Shown in pieces: positions 46,731-57,345 of a stretch of DNA of 64,000 bases (the first letter of the stretch is position 1; each line of letters begins with the position of its first letter). Where the stretch lies: assembly GCA_036186865.1 (NCBI GenBank), contig AP025069.1:23172629-23236628 (forward strand), written 5' to 3'. Source of the stretch: Eustoma russellianum (lineage: Eukaryota > Streptophyta > Magnoliopsida > Gentianales > Gentianaceae). Made by a program: the position numbers and the translations under genes. The notes beneath the pieces are model-generated. The model ran no database searches, had not been told where the DNA came from, and saw only the letters and a list, made by a program, of their open reading frames with translations.

Positions 46731-48073
46731 CTACCTACGCATAGCAGTTGACGTGAGATCTAACAAGGCTGCAGCACGAACCATTGATGGCAGGTTTGAC
46801 TGCGTAAAGAAAGAAGTGCATGGCGATAGCATCGCATGTTGTGCCAAATAATGCGCTGGCATATTTGCCTCTCTGAATACGTGCTGAATTGCCAAATTAT
46901 GACGAGTGATCAATAGCTGTAGGAATTTGAGATGAAAATTGCCAAACACGGGTTGCTGTTGGCGCAGCCGTTGAAGTAGTTGTGCACAGTCAGTCTCTAT
47001 AATCAGGGACCTATATAATGGCAAAAAGTATAGCAAGCCAAATAGCGCTGCCTGAATTTCCGCCTGCAACGGTGTACAAGGTGGGAGTCGAAATGTTACA
47101 GCACGCACACATGCGCCATTTGAGTCACGTAAAATGATACCTCCTGCCGCATGATACCGTCCAACCGCGGCATCCACATTAAGTTTAAATCTGCCTGATG
47201 GGGGAGTAAGCCACTTGATCACTTGTAGACGCGGTGGGCGAGGCATTGGTAGCCATGACAGCGGCATCATGGGGGTGGCTGCTATTTTAGTACCCTGGAT
47301 GGAAAGCACCCATATATGAAGCTCAAAGTGTATCGTATTTCGAAGTGCAGATATAGAAAAAGTTGTCTGTTCACCATAGACCATAGTGGCATAGCAGCGC
47401 CATATATTATAGACTATGATACCAGGGACCACGATCTTGAGCACCCCCTCAAATGAAGAAGAAGATGAGCGATACCACCAAGCTAATAACAATTGCCGTA
47501 GAGATAACGTAGATGGAGGCACTCCCTGCAATTCTGTTGCAAAAAACCTCCACAGGGACTGGATTGCCGAACAATACAAGAATACATGATCAACTGTAGA
47601 AGAATGTTGTTTACAAAATGGGCACTGCGTAGGACGTGCAGTCAAATAAGATCCTATAAAGTCTTCAAAAGGTAAAGCCGCATGAAACAAACGCCATAGG
47701 AATAATCTGATGGAAGGTGAATGGTGTTTGAACCAAATGAATTTTGCCGACATCAATGTGGGCCTTGCTAGGCGACATATATTGTAAGCAGATTTGAGTG
47801 CAAATTCCCCTGATGGCGAGGGCTGCCAAGTGAGAAAAGTATTCGTCCCTGTTATATGCATTACACAAACATGATGGATGCGACAAATAAGCTTCCAAAC
47901 TGGCGAATCCGGCAGCCGTGGCCGGAAGTCTCCCCTCCTTCCATATTTGGCGTGCATATACCGGCTCCATAGCGTATCTTGTTTATGATATAGCCACCAG
48001 ATTCTGCAATGATATGCTTGCTGTAATGAATGAAGATCTCGAAGTCCCAATCCACCCTCCTCCGTAGGTAATG
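46731..48073 (-). pseudogene. LINE ORF2 C-terminal part (RT end, zf-RVT, RNase H)
   Basis: An open frame of about 445 codons runs to TAA/TGA at 46731. It begins in the RT tail (PTEEGGLGLRDLHSLQQAYH), continues with the linker WSRYMHAKYGRRGDFRPRL, then the zf-RVT-like segment (FLWRLFHAALPF, CPFCKQHSSTVDHVFLYC), and ends with a plant-type RNase H: KLNVDAAVGRY with the first Asp, LQAEIQAALFGL with Glu, IIETDCAQLL with Asp, and REANMPAHYLA. No stop interrupts this part. The endonuclease and RT palm are missing because of 5' truncation. Codons before the LINE border (reaching 48173) are LTR sequence read by chance. Confidence 0.9.
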
Positions 48074-48448
48074 AATATGTATAAATATATATATGTATAA
48101 TAGCGTGTAATAAGTGTGGAGAGGAGAGGGGAACTTTACTTTCTTCAACTTGTTGCCTTTGTGCCTTTTCCAAATATTGCTTCCTTTAATGAACTACTTA
48201 GTTTAATTAACTAAGTACTTCACTTAATGAACTAGTTTAGTTCATTAATGGTGGCACCTGAAAATAGTTCAAACACAACAAATGTTTGTCATTTGTTGTA
48301 AGCTTTAAAGCTTCATGGCTTGTTAGTGCGACAACATTATATATGAACTATATAAGGCAAGTTATGTGCAACAACATGAAATATGTCATGCATTTCGTTT
48401 AAATGATATAATTTGAAATCACTCAAACCCCTTTTTCTCTACATATAT

Positions 48449-48736
48449 ATGGTGTAGAGAGGAACTTTCCATGTTAAGATTTGTTGAAGAATAGGTATTT
48501 TCAAATATCTCCTTAAACATTTCATTTAATGAACTAGATTAGTTCATTTAACTTGGCAACTGAAAATAGTGTAAACACAAAAAATGTTTGCCATATGATT
48601 TAAGCCTTAACATTTCATGGCACATTAGTATAACGTTGACATATATAAACATATAAGACATATTTATCATGCACACATATCTTATAACACTTAAATCATG
48701 CATTTTAAAATCATTCAAACCCTGATTTCTCAACAA
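48449..48736 (-). repeat. Element C 3' LTR, outer (U3-start) part
   Basis: The C LTR resumes after the TATAT duplicate of B1 and ends TGATTTCTCAACA (minus-strand start TGTTGAGAAATCAGGG). Together with 19991-22417 it gives an LTR of about 2.7 kb. Confidence 0.8.
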
Positions 48737-48999
48737 TCTCCCCCTTTTGATGATTTGCAAAATAACCTCTGGTTATGATTTAAATGTGTCATAATCACCC
48801 CCTACAATTATGCATTCAAAACTTGAATTTCAAAACGCTTCCCCTTAAATACTTTCCCTTTTCTCCGTTTTCTCCCCCTTAAATCATGTTGTCTCCTTTA
48901 CGATCTCCCTTAAATCATGCTTCCCCCTTAAATCTTTTTCTCCCACTTTAGGAAAGTACATCAAAAATGCAATCAGAATCAAGAGCTATAAATAGCAAT
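48737..48999 (-). other. Element C polypurine region
   Basis: ATCTCCCCCTTTT at 48737 touches the LTR and is the reverse complement of a AAAAGGGGGAGAT primer tract. Further C-rich tracts near 48798, 48838, 48864, 48905, 48921 and 48950 repeat the pattern seen in B2, some of them worn. Confidence 0.7.
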
Positions 49000-50400
49000 T
49001 TATAGCATATCAACCGAAATCATGCCTAATTTAGATCGTAGATTATCATACGTAACTTGATTAAGGGCTTTTGTGAAAATGTTGGCTACTTGTTCTTCAG
49101 TACCGACATGTTCTATAATAATATCGACATTATTTACATGTTCACGAAGGAAATGGTATCTTACGTCTATATGTTTTGCCTTAGAATGTAAGACAGGATT
49201 CTTAGATAAGTTGATAGCACTCATATTCGATTTACAGATATACTAAAATCTGAAATTTTTTGTTTTAGCCATAGTAATTGTGTGCAGGATAGAGTAAGTG
49301 TCATGTATTCCGCCTTAGTGGTGGATAATGCTACACTAGCTTGCTTTTTCAAAAACCATGATATTAATGAATTTCCAATGAATTGACATGTCCCACTTGT
49401 GCTTTTTCTATCCATTTTACATCTTCCATAATCGGCGTCAGTGTAAGCATGCATATTAAATTCACAATTTTTATTGTGCCAAAGTTCTAATGTGGGGGTA
49501 TGCTTAATGTAACGAAATATCCTTTTTACGGCATTAAAGTGTGAGACTTTACGATTACTTTAAAAACAAGCACACATCAACACTAAACATAATATTGGGT
49601 CTACTTGCATTAAGATAAAGCAAAGAGCCAATCATAGATCTATACAATCCATCATCAAAATCTTTTCCATTTTCATCTTTATCAAGTGTATTGGCTACAC
49701 TAATAGAGGTGGTAGATGGTTTCAAGTTTTCAAAATTAAATTTCTTAATCATGTCATTGATATATTTCACTTGACTTATGTGTATTCTATTACTAGTTTG
49801 CTTAATTTGCAAGCCAAGAAAATAATTTACTTCCCCTACCATAGACATCTCAAACTCGGATTTCATGCAAGTTTCAAATTCTTCTACTAATTTATCACAT
49901 ATAGATCCAAAGATAACCAATTTTTCTTGTTTCAAGAACAGAGTACTATCGATTGTTCCTCTTTTAAATCCATTTTCTAATAGGAAAGTCGCAAAGCGAT
50001 CATACCAAGCTCTAGGAGCTTGTTTTAAACCATGTAGCGCTTTCTTTAACTTATAAATATGATTTGGATATTTCATATTCTCAAATCTGGGTGGTTGCTT
50101 TACATAGACTTCTCCTTGTATAAAACCATTTAAAAATATATTTTTTACTTCCATTTGATAAAGTTTGAAATCCTTTATGCAAGCAATGACAAGTAATAAT
50201 CGTAGAAGCTATGGGTGCAAATGTCTCTTCATAAACAATTCTTTCTTCTTGATTATATCCTTGTGATAAAAGCCTAGCTTTATTTCTAACAACTTTACCA
50301 TCTTCATTCATTTTATTTCTAAATACCCATTTCGTACCTATGATTGTTTTGTCTTGTGGTCGGGGTACTAAATCTCATACATCGTTTCTTGTAAATTAAT
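49000..50400 (-). pseudogene. Element C RT-RNase H, YVDD deleted
   Basis: RT blocks read GKVVRNKARLLSQGYNQEE, then QMEVKNIFLNGFIQGEVYV (Glu for the first catalytic Asp), then KALHGLKQAPRAWYDRFATF. At the place where B1 and B2 have SDLLIIQIYVDDIIFGS, element C has KQEKLVIFGS, an in-frame loss of about 13 residues that removes the catalytic YVDD. Frames change near 50154-50200 and 49555. RNase H blocks YTDADYGRC, STTKAEYM and MSAINLSKNPVLHSKAKHI follow, with a stop near 49221. The end (RSKLGMISVDML) is at 49000. Confidence 0.88.
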
Positions 50401-50524
50401 TTAACTCGTGCATAGCATCAATCCAAGAAGAATCATTCAAAGAATCATGCACATTCTTTGGTTCTACTTCAGAAATCATAGCATAGAATTGATTAATTTC
50501 ATCTTGATCTGTTCTTCTACGTGG

Positions 50525-51523
50525 TCATACACCTTGAGATATGTCGCATATGATGAGGCTGTGTGGGTGATCTCTATGCCATCTTGGTTGATTATTTTCT
50601 AAGTTTTCATGCGGTTCTAAGTGTTCATGCATTTCTAGTGTGTCGTTCTTATCATGTATGCTACTTTCTTCTATGTCATCCATCACGGATTTCAACTCAA
50701 AATCATCATATTCCTCATTTGTTTCAAGTTCACCAAATTTGTTGAATTTCACATGTATAGATTCCAAAATTTGTCTAGTGACGGGATCATAGCATCTATA
50801 TGCCTCAGAATTCACAGAATATCCAATAAAAATACATTCAATAGATTTGGACTCAAATTTATATAAATTAATTTTTGTGTTTAATACGAAACATTTACAT
50901 CCAAAAACACAAAAATAATCAATCTTTGGCATATGATCATTTAAAATCTCATATGGCTTTTCGTTAATTTTCTTTCTAATGGATAAACGGTTAATTATAT
51001 AACATGCACAATTAACGGCTTCGGCACACAAAAATCTAGGTAATCGATTTTTCACAAAGCATAGTTCGTTCAATTTCTTGCAATGTCCCATTCTTTCTTT
51101 CAACTACACCATTTAATTGTGACGTTCTATGTGCCAAAAATTCGTGTTTTATACCTTTTTTTCACAAATGCAATCATATCTTTATTTTTAAATTCACCGC
51201 CTCTATCGCTCCTAATCTTTTTTCACATTCACACCATATTCAGTTTCAAGTTGTTTGATCAATTTAGCAATCTCAACAGCGCTATCATCTTTATTTGCAA
51301 GAAATAAAGTCCATGTATAACGAGAAAAATCATTAATAATAACACATGCATAGTGTTGCCCTCCAAGGCTTCTAGTACGACTAGGACCAAACAAGTCAAT
51401 ATTTAATAATTCTAAGATTCTAGATGTGCTAATCTTATTTTTAGGCTTAAGTGATTCACGTGTTTGTTTGCCCTTAATACAAGATTCACACAAGTTAAAG
51501 TTGTCTAAATCAAGCTTAGACAT
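50525..51523 (-). pseudogene. Element C integrase core, tail and linker
   Basis: Frame 51523-51212 gives CESCIKGKQTRESL and the integrase start (NIDLFGPSRTRSL, INDFSRYTWTLF). After a frameshift at the IRSDRGGEF block (about 51205), 51103-50525 gives the tail (NRLSIRKKINEKPYEIL, VFGCKCFVLNTK, IECIFIGYSVNSEAY) and the acidic linker (NDTLEMHEHLEPHENLENNQ). The third catalytic block is out of frame near 51110. It is decayed more than in B1 or B2. Confidence 0.82.
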
Positions 51524-51592
51524 TCATCATACTAGATTCTTACGTTGAAGTTTTTCAAGAGTAGAAATATCAATGTGTCCTAAACGTCTATG

Positions 51593-52126
51593 CTATAAAT
51601 TCACATTTGGTTCATTTGACATAAAACACTTCACTTTTGCATCTAACATATCATCCATAGATAATGTAAAAATATTTCTTTTTCTTTTTCCTCTTAATAC
51701 TATTTCTCTATTTTTATTAACAATATTGCAGTATGGGTGAGAGAAATTCACATCAAAACTGTTATCAAGAAATTGTGAAATACTAAGCAAGTTATAGAAT
51801 AAGTTGCTTACCAAGAATACACTGGAAATCTGAAGGGTACTTGGATTTCCAATTGTGTCATTTCCAATTATTTTACCTTCATTGTCATCTCTAAAAGTTA
51901 CCAATCCTCCTTTTGTATGCTTCTTTAATTTTAAAAATAAGGTTGGATCATCTGTCATGTGCCTTGAACAACCACTGTCAAGAAACCACTTATTTACTAC
52001 ATCTTTTGTTTTATATGATCCCTGTAAAGTGTAAAGATCATTTAGAATATGCTTTATTTTTGGGTCCTTAAGGGTTCGTGATTCAACCCTTCGCAAGAGT
52101 ATCATTAGGTACCCAAACTTGGGCAA
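51593..52126 (-). pseudogene. Element C protease and pre-integrase start
   Basis: The frame has WFLDSGCSRHMTDDPTLFLK with the protease DSG, then the GKIIGNDTIGNPSTLQISSV and LLSISQFLDNSF blocks, and MSNEPNVNL before a stop in the LWHRRLGH block (51593). It overlaps the end of gag by 44 bases in the +1 frame. Confidence 0.82.
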
Positions 52127-53419
52127 GCTTTCTTAGTCTTACAAAAGATGAGAGAAAAGATAAAGAAGGAGTATAGAACATGCCGTGAGTATTTCTATTT
52201 GGCCTATAATGGCTGAAACTTACATTGTAGAAATAGGATGAATTTTGACTTTGATGTGCATTTCGGTTTGCATGCACATTGCGTGATCTAGATGCATTAT
52301 TATGATATGAATGGTGCGTATATATCAATTGCTTTCTTTCATATTTATGTGGCACGTGATTATAGTTTCCATGTGATGAAAAATAAATAGTACGATAAGA
52401 TACAGTAGGTAACTCGCTAGTTTGTGTCGTTGCCTTCTTAGGCTTTACAAGTCGTTTTGAATACATGTGGTTGCTTAGATGAAGATAAAACAAAATTTGT
52501 AGATCTGTGTTGTACCTGGTTATTTTCAATGTATCCTAATCCGGTTTTGTCAGATTCATGCTTTTGAGAAGAGATGAGATGATATAACATACAAGTTCCT
52601 ATATTGATTTGTTTTACCGTCTTTTCTAGATTTGCATTTCTTGATCTTATATTTGAGATCTCGGCTTTCATTACAACATTTTCGCATGTCAAAGAATCAA
52701 TTTCAGATCTCAATGAATCAAACCAGAAGACTCCCTTTTTGAATCATTTAATTGAGATACAAGATTTGTGTTAGAAGATTCTAAGAATTTCTTGTCTTCA
52801 TTTAAGAGTTTCTTTTCTTTTGCAAGGGTCTTAGTAAAATTATGTAACTCACGATATTGAACATACAAATCATTATAAGATGGTTCAGAATCAGAATTTA
52901 CCTCACTGGATGCTTTAGATGAAAAGCATACTTGAGCCATTTCCTCTTCATCTTCTTCACTTTCAGAGTCAGATGAATCACTCCATGTAGATGCTTTGAG
53001 GGCTCTTCTTGTACCCATTTGCTTAGGTTTTGAGACGGGTCTAGTTTTTGTCCATTTCTTGTCATGGTTTTTGTTTATGGTTTTGTTTAAATCTTTGTTC
53101 GGGCAGTCATAAAAGATGTGTCCAAGTCTTTCACAATTTAAGAGAAGTTGCATGGCTTTAGTATTCATACTCAATTTCTTTTTATCATCACTAGTATATT
53201 CTTGTTTAGGTATTATAACCTCTAAAGAAACATCATCAACAGTGGATCTTTTAGATGGAACAAAAGGATCATCTTCTATTATAGACCATAGATCTATGTC
53301 AATAGCCATTAAAAAAGTTTCATATGAAGTTTCCATTGATTAAAGGACTCACCATCAAAAAGTGGAGGCTTTTGGCTTGACATACCTTCTTGCTCGGTTT
53401 TGTGGCTAGTGGATATCAT
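52083..53419 (-). pseudogene. Element C gag with core deletion
   Basis: The ATG at 53419 reads MISTSHKTEQEGMSSQKPPL, 42 bases after the PBS. A lost T in a T run near 53310 shifts the frame. After SMNTKAMQLLLN the sequence jumps to CERLGHIFYDCPNKD, deleting about 200 residues: nearly all of the UBN2-like core and the first cysteine pair of the knuckle. The acidic and coiled-coil segments (SEPSYNDLYVQYRELHNFTK, ISNIRSRNANLEKTVKQ) follow in two frames, and gag ends VWVPNDTLAKG at 52083. It cannot build a particle; if it moved in this form, it used another element's Gag. Confidence 0.85.
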
Positions 53420-53460
53420 CTCATAAAGATTGTTAGATCTTCTTGTTGTGAGTTAACCTT

Positions 53461-53472
53461 GCTCTGATACCA
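53461..53472 (-). other. Element C primer-binding site
   Basis: The minus strand reads TGGTATCAGAGC, two bases inside the remaining 5' LTR end at 53475. Complementary to initiator tRNA-Met, as in B1 and B2. Confidence 0.85.
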
Positions 53473-53474
53473 CT

Positions 53475-53598
53475 TGTTTGTATAGCACAACTAGAAGGGA
53501 GGTTGAATACTGAGTGCGGAAAAATTAGTTTTTAAAAACTAATTTTTCCGCATTCACTATTCAACCCCCCTTTCTAGTGGTGCTATACAGGTCGTATA
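53475..53598. repeat. Element C 5' terminus: foldback of LTR U5
   Basis: Only about 58 bp of the 5' LTR follow the PBS. They are succeeded at once by their own inverted copy: arm 53479-53533 and arm 53534-53589 pair with about five mismatches, and the turn lies in AGTTTTTAAAAACT, which is self-complementary. The outer arm ends CTATACAGGTCGTATA, the U5 end of the LTR with small changes, directly before the AAATA target duplicate. Both ends of the integrated element are therefore U5 ends. Confidence 0.85.
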
Positions 53599-53928
53599 AA
53601 ATATGCCCAGGCGCTCTATCGAAATAGTCAAATATGTATGAACGCTCTAATTGATGGATAAATATGTCTGAGCGCTCTATTCAAGCTACTTTAATATGCT
53701 CGGACGCTCCTTTTGTTTGGGATCAATCCTGCTTACCGATACATTTCTCTTGTGAGGGTGAATTTCACAAAATGCAATGCACAATTTTCAAAACCATTTC
53801 CAAAGTACCAAACTTTTCCAAAACAATTCCAAATATCCAATCATCAAACATTCTCAAATATAGCAATACTCCCAAGTATCAAAATATTTCCAAATATCAA
53901 AATATTCCTAACTCTCGTGTATATATAC

Positions 53929-53966
<38 letters not shown>

Positions 53967-55333
53967 CCATGCCGTTACATGTTCATATACACATAAATAC
54001 ATACATGTAATCCCTCAACCCAAAATTCATTTCTTAGCTCACAAATTCATATCTTCACTTACAAAATTATTTCTTAACTTAGCCCAAATCCTAGGACCCA
54101 AATTTTCTTCTTCTTTATTTTTCTTCTCTTTTCCTTCACTATCCCACAGCACAGGCCCGTGCTCAGCCGCGCCATGCCAGTCTACTCCTCCCTCAGCCTG
54201 CTACCCTGCCCGTGGCCTGCCGTCGGTCCTATACCTCTTTTTTCCCTCAACCCATTTTTCTCCCAACCCACTACCCAATTCATCCCTCCCCCTGCCCCTT
54301 CACCCTCGGTCCCCTCACTGTCCCCCTCCGCCAGCACCTTTTCCCCATCGCAATCCATCGGCTAACCTCTCTCCCTTCTTCCAAAACCCTAATTTCCTAC
54401 ACAACTCTTTCCTACCCCTCGTCCTCCCTCCAAAACACACACCACCTATATTTTTACACACCAAATAGCATAAAAAAGATGTACGATTCGCGCCTAACAC
54501 ATTGCACACACGCATGCACCGCCACTATGCTGGCGTGCGTGGCCCACGTGCCACCTGGGTACCACCGCCTTCCACCAGAATTCAACTTAAACAATTTCCA
54601 ACCTTATTCTACTCTCAATTCATACAAAATCCCACTTTATTACACCATCACATTCAACCAAAATCCAAATTCACACAATTTCACCTACACATTATCATAC
54701 ACATAACATAGGTTATAAATGATATAGATATGAAAATTATATATTAACCTACACCAAAATATCTGTTTGGCCGAGGCCTATACAAGTACAAGAACATATG
54801 TAATTTTTGGCCATGATTACATGAAATACAAAAAATATATTTATATAAATATACACACAGCTGCCACATACATACATGCATACATCCATTTATGCAATCA
54901 ATTATACATATGCATGATCCTTACGTTTATACAAAAATATATTTATATGGTTCGCAAATTCATAAAAAATATAGAAAGGTACTTACCTTTATGTGTATAT
55001 ACTACATAAAATTGATCACACTTAATGTTTGTTGGACAAAAATCTCCCTTTTCCTCCTCTCTATGGGTCGGCCAAATGTTTTGTTGTGTGTTGGGTGGGT
55101 GGCTGCCGTTTGTGATTATGGTGTATGTTATGGTAGGGTTTTGTATCCATTATATAGATAATTAGGTTTCCTAAGGGATATAGGTATATGCCATTTAAGT
55201 TAATCCGTTAAAGTTTGTTTATATCCCTTAATGACATATTCTAATCAAATAACATAAAGATAATCATTATCTATATTTTAATATTGATACTTTCTTTTTG
55301 ATTATTTTCTTTAATTACACGTCGGGTATAACA
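53599..55333 (-). repeat. G1 3' LTR, outer (U3-side) part
   Basis: It matches the right LTR from about 60178 on (TAGTCAAATATG, CGCTCTAATTG, then a C-rich pyrimidine tract at about 54120-54460 and GGGTCGGCCAAATGTTT near 55066). It ends GGGTATAACA at 55333 next to the polypurine tract. The last 260 bp have no counterpart in the truncated right LTR. Open frames in the C-rich tract are artefacts of low stop content. Confidence 0.85.
53936..53965 (+). repeat. (GT)n microsatellite in G1 left LTR
   Basis: About 15 GT units follow ATATATAC repeats. The right LTR has only ATATATATATGCTCAGG here, so the repeat grew after insertion. Confidence 0.9.
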
Positions 55334-55347
55334 TTCCTCCCCCTAAC
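55334..55347 (-). other. G1 polypurine tract
   Basis: The minus strand reads GTTAGGGGGAGGAA directly before the TGTTATACCC start of the 3' LTR, the primer for plus-strand synthesis. Confidence 0.8.
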
Positions 55348-55394
55348 AAAAAGTTTTGTCTTCAAAACTTGCATATCTTAGTCGAAGAGGTGTG

Positions 55395-56710
55395 GATACT
55401 TCTCTTACACTTCTTCTTCTAGTTCTCATGTTGCTTCTCACACCGTGTGATTACTCCACTGAACTTTCATATAATAAATCACTCGCCTCCTTAAGACTTG
55501 ATCTTTTTAGTCCATGATGCGCATCGGTAACTCTTCATATGTTGCATCGCTTCTTACTATCAGGTGGTCAAGCTTTTAATATGTGACTTGGGTTGGAAAC
55601 ATAACGTCGCAGTTGTGACACATGAAAGATATTGTGCACTTGCGATAACACCGAAGGTAGTGCTAAACGATATGCCAAGTTCCCAAACTTCTTTAGTACC
55701 TCGAATGGTCCAATATATCGAGGGTTTAACTTAACCTTTTCTTCAAATCTTATCACTCCTTTCGTCGGGGAAACTTTCAAATATACCTTCCCACCCACTG
55801 CGAACTTCAGAGGTCATCTCTAAGAATCCGCCCAACTCTTACCGCGATCCTGAGCTACATTGAGCCTCTCTCGAATAATCTTTACTTTCTCTAACATCTG
55901 CTTAATTAGCTTGGGTCCAACGATAGTCTTTTCTCCAACTTCAACCTAATTTAGAGGGGATCTATACTTTCTGCCTTATAAAGCTTCAGATGGCGCCATG
56001 CTAATCGCGCTATGGTGACTGTTATTATATGAAAACTCTATCGGCTTCACCATAGTGTCCAATTCCCTTTGAAATCTACCGGGCAAGCTCTTAGAATATC
56101 CTCTAATGTCTGAATAGTCCTCTCCAATTGCCCATCAGTCTGGGGAAGGAATGTTGTGCTCATCCTTAACCTAGTCCCCATGACTCTCTGATATGCAGTC
56201 CAAAGTCGAGATTTGAGTCTAGGATATCGGTCTGACACAATACTCACTGGTACTCTAAACAAGCTCACGATGATATCCACATATAACATCACTAACTTCT
56301 CAATCATAACTTCACTGGATACTGGTAGGAAGTGTGTGGACTCAGTCAATCGATCCACAATCTCCCAGATAACGTCATTACGGTTTCTTGTCTTAGGGAG
56401 TTCTGATACAAAATCCATCGTAATGTGTTCCCATTTCCACTCATGTATCTCTAACGGCTGCATAACTCCTCCTTGATGCTGATGTCTACGTTTACTTGCT
56501 GACACATCAAACATCTGGCAATATGCTCAGTGATCTCCCGTTTCACATCACTCCACCAATAATTCTTCTTCAAATCATTATATATCTTAGTGACTCCCGA
56601 GTGTATAGACAGTCACGAATTGTGTGCTTTCTTCAATATTTCTTTCCTGAGATCCTCATCATAGGGTACACACAGCCTCTCCTGAAACCAAATACTCTCA
56701 TCATCTAATA
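55395..56710 (-). pseudogene. G1 integrase with GPY/F module and chromodomain
   Basis: From right to left: H2C2 zinc finger (CVPYDEDLRKEILKKAHNS, then HSGVTKIYNDLKKNYWW and HIARC) with a stop after HNS; core 56514-56047 with Asp in HITMDFVSELP, Asp in IVSDRYPRLKSRLW and Glu in PQTDGQLERTIQTLED; linker SYNNSHHSAISMAPSEAL; then VYLKVSPTKGVIRF and RYIGPFEVLKKFGNLAYRL (GPY/F module). At 55565-55395 the frames give YEELPMRIMD and VIYYMKVQWSNHT with several stops, a chromodomain. In chromoviruses this domain steers insertion to marked chromatin. Confidence 0.88.
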
Positions 56711-56867
56711 CTTAGAACCCTTCAACTCAGTCTTGAGCTTCCTTAACTCTTTCCAATAATGCAACAATTCTTCTTCAAATCATCCAATAATTCTTCTTCA
56801 AATCATTATGCATCTTAGGTTCACATCAACCTTCTGAGCTTCCTTAATTCTGTCCACTAGAGTAGGC

Positions 56868-57274
56868 TTAATGATCACTGCAGCCAAAACATTTGCCGTA
56901 ATCCACGATATCCAAATCCAACTCTTCAATCTCTCTTTCTAGTGGAGTTTGTCTCGAGTGGCTTGATTTTCGGATGAGTGCATTTGCCACTCTCTTCGCC
57001 TTACTAGAATGGTAGTTGATGGTCAAATCATAATCCTTGATCAACTTTGACCATCCCCTCTGCCTCATGCTAAGCTCTTTATGCATGAATAGATAGTTGA
57101 GGCTCTTGCTTTCGTGTATAGTTCACACGTTTCTCCATATAGGTAGTGACACCGTATATTCAGTGCAAACACTACTACTGCAAGCTCCAAGTCGTGTGTC
57201 AGATAATTCTACGCTTGCGGTTTTAGTTACCTTGATGCATATGTGGTTACTCTTCCGCCTTGCATTAATGCATC
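56868..57274 (-). pseudogene. G1 RNase H, middle and end
   Basis: After the 71-nt insert the frames give ALMQGGRVTTYASR, NYLTHDLELAVVVFALNI, HYLYGETCELYT, SLNYLFMHKELSMRQRGW, LIKDYDLTINYHSSKAKRV and ANALIRKSSHS, all standard blocks of the gypsy RNase H. Stops near 57220 and 57195 break it. Positions 56711-56867 to the left hold the short linker to the integrase finger. Confidence 0.85.
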
Positions 57275-57345
57275 CTACAATAAGAGTGTTAGGCCGTAAT
57301 ATATATGTACACAGAATCATCAGAATGAAATCGATATACATATAC
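57275..57345 (-). other. 71-nt intron-like insert in G1 RNase H
   Basis: On the minus strand the insert begins GTATATGTATATC and ends TAACACTCTTATTGTAG. Removing it joins CCTAG to GATGC, restoring the sequence expected after SDASKK (coding for Leu-Gly-Cys). It has GT and AG ends and a CCTAACA branch-site-like motif about 20 nt before the end. It is flanked by TAGG on both sides, so a 4-bp target duplicate is the alternative reading. GTATATGTA and TACATATAT inside it can pair. Confidence 0.5.

Larger units (their letters stand above)
45649..48073 (-). mobile_element. 5'-truncated L1-type LINE
   Basis: The insert is bounded by AATATGTATAAAT at 45636-45648 and 48074-48086, a 13-bp target duplication. 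At the left a T run (poly-A tail on the minus strand) and then AATAAAATTTTTATT-type sequence mark the 3' end; at the right the element starts inside the RT end of ORF2, so it is 5' truncated. The typical plant LINE 3' end is visible (TTTTCCTAGCAAGGTTTTAA and ATGGTTTTCCTCCG on the minus strand). Retroposition by target-primed reverse transcription explains these features. Confidence 0.92.
22418..48443 (-). mobile_element. B1: SIRE-like Copia inserted in element C's LTR
   Basis: B1 is flanked by TATAT at 22413-22417 and 48444-48448. Its LTRs are 22418-25409 (left, 3') and 43054-48443 (right, 5', with a LINE inside). The internal part is 25410-30069 plus 42835-43053, broken by the TRIM/B2 block with GGGAC on both sides (30065-30069 and 42835-42839). 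TATAT is low in complexity, so it is weak by itself; the clean TGTAGG...TCTACA ends and the rejoining of C's LTR support the boundaries. The 3' end of pol, the polypurine tract and the first bases of the 3' LTR are deleted. Confidence 0.88.
43054..48443 (-). repeat. B1 5' LTR, split by a LINE
   Basis: On the plus strand it opens TGTAGGATCTGCAAGGC and ends TTTTTCTCTACA. Without the LINE (45649-48073 plus one 13-bp duplicate) it is about 2.95 kb and matches the left LTR closely. It carries the same palindromes (44455, 44626, 44783 and CTTATATCATATGATATAAG at 45489). A stretch near 45467 that the left LTR retains (the CACGTTGGCAAAG region) is missing. Confidence 0.87.
19991..53598 (-). mobile_element. 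Element C: SIRE-like Copia inserted in G1
   Basis: Element C fills the break in G1's left LTR. The flanks are AATTA (19986-19990) and AAATA (53599-53603); the intact G1 LTR at right has AAATA at this place, so this is a 5-bp duplication with one later change. Read on the minus strand it has gag, protease, integrase, RT and RNase H (53419 to 49000), a multi-copy polypurine region, and a 3' LTR (48736-48449 plus 22417-19991) that B1 interrupts. The 5' LTR is reduced to a foldback of about 120 bp. Coding domains are close to B1 and B2, but the LTR has diverged. Confidence 0.85.

Noticed and set aside
48444..48448. TATAT as strong proof of B1 borders
   Set aside because: Rejected as sole evidence because the neighbourhood is (TA)n. 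The borders rest mainly on LTR termini and on the rejoining of element C's LTR.
53713..54706. Overlapping open frames of 164-251 codons in a Pro/Ser-rich region
   Set aside because: They lie inside the G1 LTR, in a C-rich pyrimidine tract that has few stops by composition. The right LTR has the same tract with different frame breaks.
54767..55161. Short frames with MYVCIHIH-like composition
   Set aside because: Made by ATATAC-rich repeats of the G1 LTR.
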